A stretch of 64,000 bases of DNA from Planctomycetota bacterium (lineage in GTDB: Bacteria; Planctomycetota; Phycisphaerae; UBA1845; UTPLA1), in assembly GCA_016235815.1 (NCBI GenBank), contig JACRIM010000042.1, forward strand, positions 41,243 to 105,242, read 5' to 3'. This document shows positions 62,301-64,000 of the stretch, piece after piece. The translations under genes were made by a program, and so were the position numbers. A model generated the notes under the pieces. The model was not told the origin of the DNA. It worked only from the letters and a program-made list of their open reading frames with translations, and did no database searches. Each line of letters starts with the position of its first letter. The first letter of the stretch is position 1.

Positions 62301-64000
62301 GGCGCCGTTGACTCGTCACATTCGATCGTGACATTCGCCGGGCAGGTGATCTCCGGCGCGATGCCGTCGGTCACGTCCGCCGAGTCCTCACAGATCATCG
62401 CGTCGTTGCCGCAACAATCCGTTGCCGATACCGAGATCTTTACGGTCGCCGGGCAACCCATAAGCGCCGAGACCGGTACCGAACCGCTCAGTGTCACCGT
62501 GGTGCCGTTCACCTGGGTCGTCATGAATGAGACGGCCCCAAGCGTCGCGTTTCCGGTCATCAACATGGCCGTCGCGGAGACGTCCGACGCATTGACGCAA
62601 CAATTGTCGGTCACCGTCGCGCTGAAGGTCACCGTCGCGGTGCACATGCTGTCAACCACCGCATCATTTGCCGTGCAGCTCACGCTCGGCGCCGTCACGT
62701 CGCGCGAATAATCCGGCGACACAACCAAACTGGTCAACGGATTGCTGACCGGTGAGCCCTGATAACTCAATTCTGAATTGAACGGACCAAACGCACGGAA
62801 GGTAACCGACGTCGTCGTGCATTCCGCCCAGTTTGCGCCATTGACGTCAAAGACAAGCGTCGCGAGGAGAATGTTGCCTGTCAGACCCGGCGGATTTCCC
62901 GCCAGATTCAACGAGCCATCCACATTGAGATTTCCCGCGGCAACTTCGGCCGTCGCGATCCCCTGAACATGCAGCGGATACGACGCTCCGTAACTGCTCG
63001 CCCCTCCGTTGTAGGAAAGTTTCACGTAGTCGTATTGGAGGAAGGCCTGGAACCCGGTCGCCCCCGGCGGCAAAACGTTGGCCGCCCACAACTCAACCAC
63101 CACCTGCGTCTCACCAATGCTGACGCATGTGTTCGGCGTGATCGTGCGAACCGTCTGCGAGTTCAACAACGCAAGCGAGTTGTTTGGGCACGTCGGGCAG
63201 GCCTGGCTCTCGCACACGTCGCCGATGTTGTTGTTGTTGGCGTCTTCCTGGCCGGGGTTCGCCACGAATGGACAGTTGTCGCAGGCATTGCCTACACCAT
63301 CGCCATCCGAATCCTGCTGGCCGGGGTTGGCAATCGTGTCGCAGTTGTCATTGCAATCCGCAACGCCGTCACCATCGGTGTCCGTGTCGGGAGTGCCGCA
63401 ACCACATTGGCCCGGAGCGATTTTGGCGGGATCCGTCGGGCAACCATCGTTGCAATCGGCCGTCCCGTCTCCGTCGGTGTCCGTATCAGCCGTGCCGCAT
63501 CCGCACTGCCCCGGCGCGATCTTGTTCATATCAAATGGGCAGCCGTCGTTGCAGTCCGCCGTGCCATCGCCATCGGTGTCTGTATCGGCGACGCCGCAAC
63601 CACAAACGCCCGGCGCCATCTTGAGCGGGTCATTCGGACAACCGTCGTTGCAGTCGGCGACACCGTCGCCATCCGAATCCGTATCAAGGAACCCGCATCC
63701 ACACTGGCCTGGCGCTGTCTTGTTCGGGTCGTTCGGACAACCGTCCTGACAATCGACCGTTCCGTCGTTATCAGAGTCGGCGTCTGAAATGCCGCAGCCG
63801 CAAATCCCGGGAGACGTCTTGTTTGGGTCACTCGGGCAGGCGTCATTGCAATCCGGCGTGCCGTCATTGTCGGAATCGGTGTCCGCCACACCGCACCCGC
63901 ACACGCCCGGTGCGATCTTGTTCGGGTCGCTCGGGCAGCCGTCGTTGCAGTCCGGTGTACCGTCGCCGTCGGTGTCCGTGTCCGGCGTACCGCACCCGCA
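59357..64000 (-). CDS. Giant surface protein with thrombospondin-3-type repeats, cohesin-like, HYR and dockerin-like parts; 5' end outside window
   Basis: The frame is open to base 64000, so the start and signal peptide are missing; more than 1540 residues are visible. Six exact-length 33-residue calcium-binding repeats (63407-64000, pattern CGCG-x-x-D-x-D-x-D-x-D-G-x-x-D-C-N-D-G-C-P) are followed by irregular TSP3-like repeats. A cohesin-like domain comes next (GFQAFLQYDYVKLSYNG, GPFNSELSYQG), then many HYR modules, one of which carries a 210-residue insertion, and the end has dockerin-like loops (GDTDNDGDVDINDVTYFI, ADLNRDGVVDVRDVELFE). The architecture matches the two neighbouring paralogues. 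Confidence 0.85.
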   Translation of the reverse strand, partial: CGCGTPDTDTDGDGTPDCNDGCPSDPNKIAPGVCGCGVADTDSDNDGTPDCNDACPSDPNKTSPGICGCGISDADSDNDGTVDCQDGCPNDPNKTAPGQCGCGFLDTDSDGDGVADCNDGCPNDPLKMAPGVCGCGVADTDTDGDGTADCNDGCPFDMNKIAPGQCGCGTADTDTDGDGTADCNDGCPTDPAKIAPGQCGCGTPDTDTDGDGVADCNDNCDTIANPGQQDSDGDGVGNACDNCPFVANPGQEDANNNNIGDVCESQACPTCPNNSLALLNSQTVRTITPNTCVSIGETQVVVELWAANVLPPGATGFQAFLQYDYVKLSYNGGASSYGASYPLHVQGIATAEVAAGNLNVDGSLNLAGNPPGLTGNILLATLVFDVNGANWAECTTTSVTFRAFGPFNSELSYQGSPVSNPLTSLVVSPDYSRDVTAPSVSCTANDAVVDSMCTATVTFSATVTDNCCVNASDVSATAMLMTGNATLGAVSFMTTQVNGTTVTLSGSVPVSALMGCPATVKISVSATDCCGNDAMICEDSADVTDGIAPEITCPANVTIECDESTAPTNTGMATATDNCPGTVTITWLDSITPGSCTPNKTISRTWTATDACGNTDSCVQTITVQDTVAPTITCLATGANVDANCQATVTFSALATDNCCINANDLMVAISNPTNNASLGASTVSKVQIDAKTVQITGSIPVSMLTSCPATIAIAVSGVDCCGLAAVTCNTSADVYDTIAPMITCPATATVECGQSTAPAQTGTASATDNCAGAVSIGYGDVITTGACTPEYDIARTWTATDTCGNQSSCVQTIHVVDTTVPTIVCSIVGGNVDANCERIVTFSATIEDNCCILDSDVSVAVNLLTANATLGTPSVTLTQIDATHVGVTGSVLVSALTGCPATVELVVNADDCCGNSAVTCSNSANVNDVTPPSITCPPPATVECDQSTSPANTGTPTVADNCDGAPTVTNSDVITAGTITSPAGWVFFSQNTASGGLVVGPGAPPIGVGSFQQLTGSGNGAGLGGKIWLATSLHSGTLLSSLTTFKYSTYVSPSSTAASHLAPAINLYVDLDGNGTRDTTMVFEPVYATSQGPVAQGVWQQWNMLSTDNAWWYTSNFPPLVNGGGGEFKPLSYYIGLFPNAKIVNWSGAPGFNVVSGQSSGGIWAGFDGNVDQVMVNAATYNFDPATLCGAIIKRTWNVADDCGNSNSCIQTITVQDTTAPVITCPGSIVVNADAGGCTAVVSVGTATATDNCDPAPAISATRSDSQPLNAPYPQGVTTITWKATDACGNMSTCLQTVTVNAFNTVKATIVLDGVTIAAPKTRCIRFRTNSCAAAISHSIVFGDNGGAGGSLRALDVTFDIPCGNWTSLCAKDDQHSLWGTSPLTISGTQYLATSVIVLKSGDTDNDGDVDINDVTYFIFTFGGPEANGGCPWNGNRGADFSLNGNVGTEDFTYLSSNWLQASSCPCTLVRGPRGERQDAGLADSDSVSTISASKLRPDVAAAADLNRDGVVDVRDVELFETARQLPHTLSQRMRGGAVPQSTANE
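63407..64000 (-). repeat. 99-bp tandem repeats encoding Ca-binding units
   Basis: Six units of exactly 99 bases begin on the minus strand at 64000, 63901, 63802, 63703, 63604 and 63505. Each encodes CGCG followed by an Asp-rich loop and ends near K-x-A-P-G. The array runs past the window edge, so the copy number is a minimum. Confidence 0.92.

Noticed and set aside
63407..64000. Regular 99-bp repeats as a CRISPR array
   Set aside because: The repeats are translated continuously into calcium-binding units and have no spacers.

Overview
The window reads as high-GC chromosomal DNA of a Planctomycetota-like bacterium. This is inferred from the gene set, not from a database match. The clues are several PEP-CTERM proteins, large secreted proteins that end in dockerin-like calcium repeats, a DUF4159 protein, the futalosine menaquinone route (mqnE, mqnA, mqnC), a zinc-ribbon of the CxxCxYDLRG type, a long-branch dnaA with no dnaN beside it, and many short operons separated by small hairpin repeats.

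Layout. 1-6.0 kb: 3' end of an HflK-like SPFH gene, an ABC-2 type ATPase and permease, and an uncharacterised membrane-anchored helical-repeat protein, in one plus-strand operon. 6.0-10.2 kb (minus): ClC chloride transporter with CBS and TrkA-C-like domains; then an operon of ECF sigma factor, anti-sigma-like membrane protein and secreted coiled-coil protein. 10.3-13.8 kb (plus): rpmB, gatCA, and a cassette of a 39-aa membrane peptide, an SPFH protein and a ribbon-helix-helix protein. 13.8-14.5 kb: convergent intergenic region with a perfect 16-bp parS-type palindrome. 14.5-19.9 kb (minus): Asp-box secreted protein, tnaA, M43-type metalloprotease, tag. 20-28.2 kb (plus): cysteine desulfurase-like gene, DUF4159 protein, GNAT protein, dnaA, htrA-like protease. 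28.2-30.2 kb: mqnE, tRNA-Arg(GCG), candidate small RNA. 30.2-38.5 kb: secreted TPR and coiled-coil proteins, PEP-CTERM and dockerin-like proteins, pdxB and dinB (divergent). 38.7-43.6 kb: 49-aa membrane peptide, mqnA-mqnC, zinc-ribbon protein, Tyr/Gly-rich secreted protein, NTF2-like protein, and a Rieske-flavodoxin fusion. 43.8-48.3 kb: STAS protein, S8 protease, small lipoprotein, yciH, rsmH. 48.5-64 kb (all minus): five exported proteins built from cohesin-like, HYR, dockerin-like and thrombospondin-3-type modules.

The observations I rate highest are these. (1) A -10-like hexamer lies exactly six bases before the start codon of at least seven cytosolic genes that lack a Shine-Dalgarno sequence, which suggests common leaderless transcription. 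(2) A C8 tract separates the signal peptide of a giant surface protein from the rest of its reading frame. (3) A low-complexity insertion in mqnC shares a 14-base core with an intergenic repeat. (4) A parS-like site lies 11 kb from dnaA. (5) Foreign beta-domains are nested inside HYR modules. (6) A tRNA-Arg has the anticodon GCG. No transposase, CRISPR array, integrase or rRNA gene was seen.
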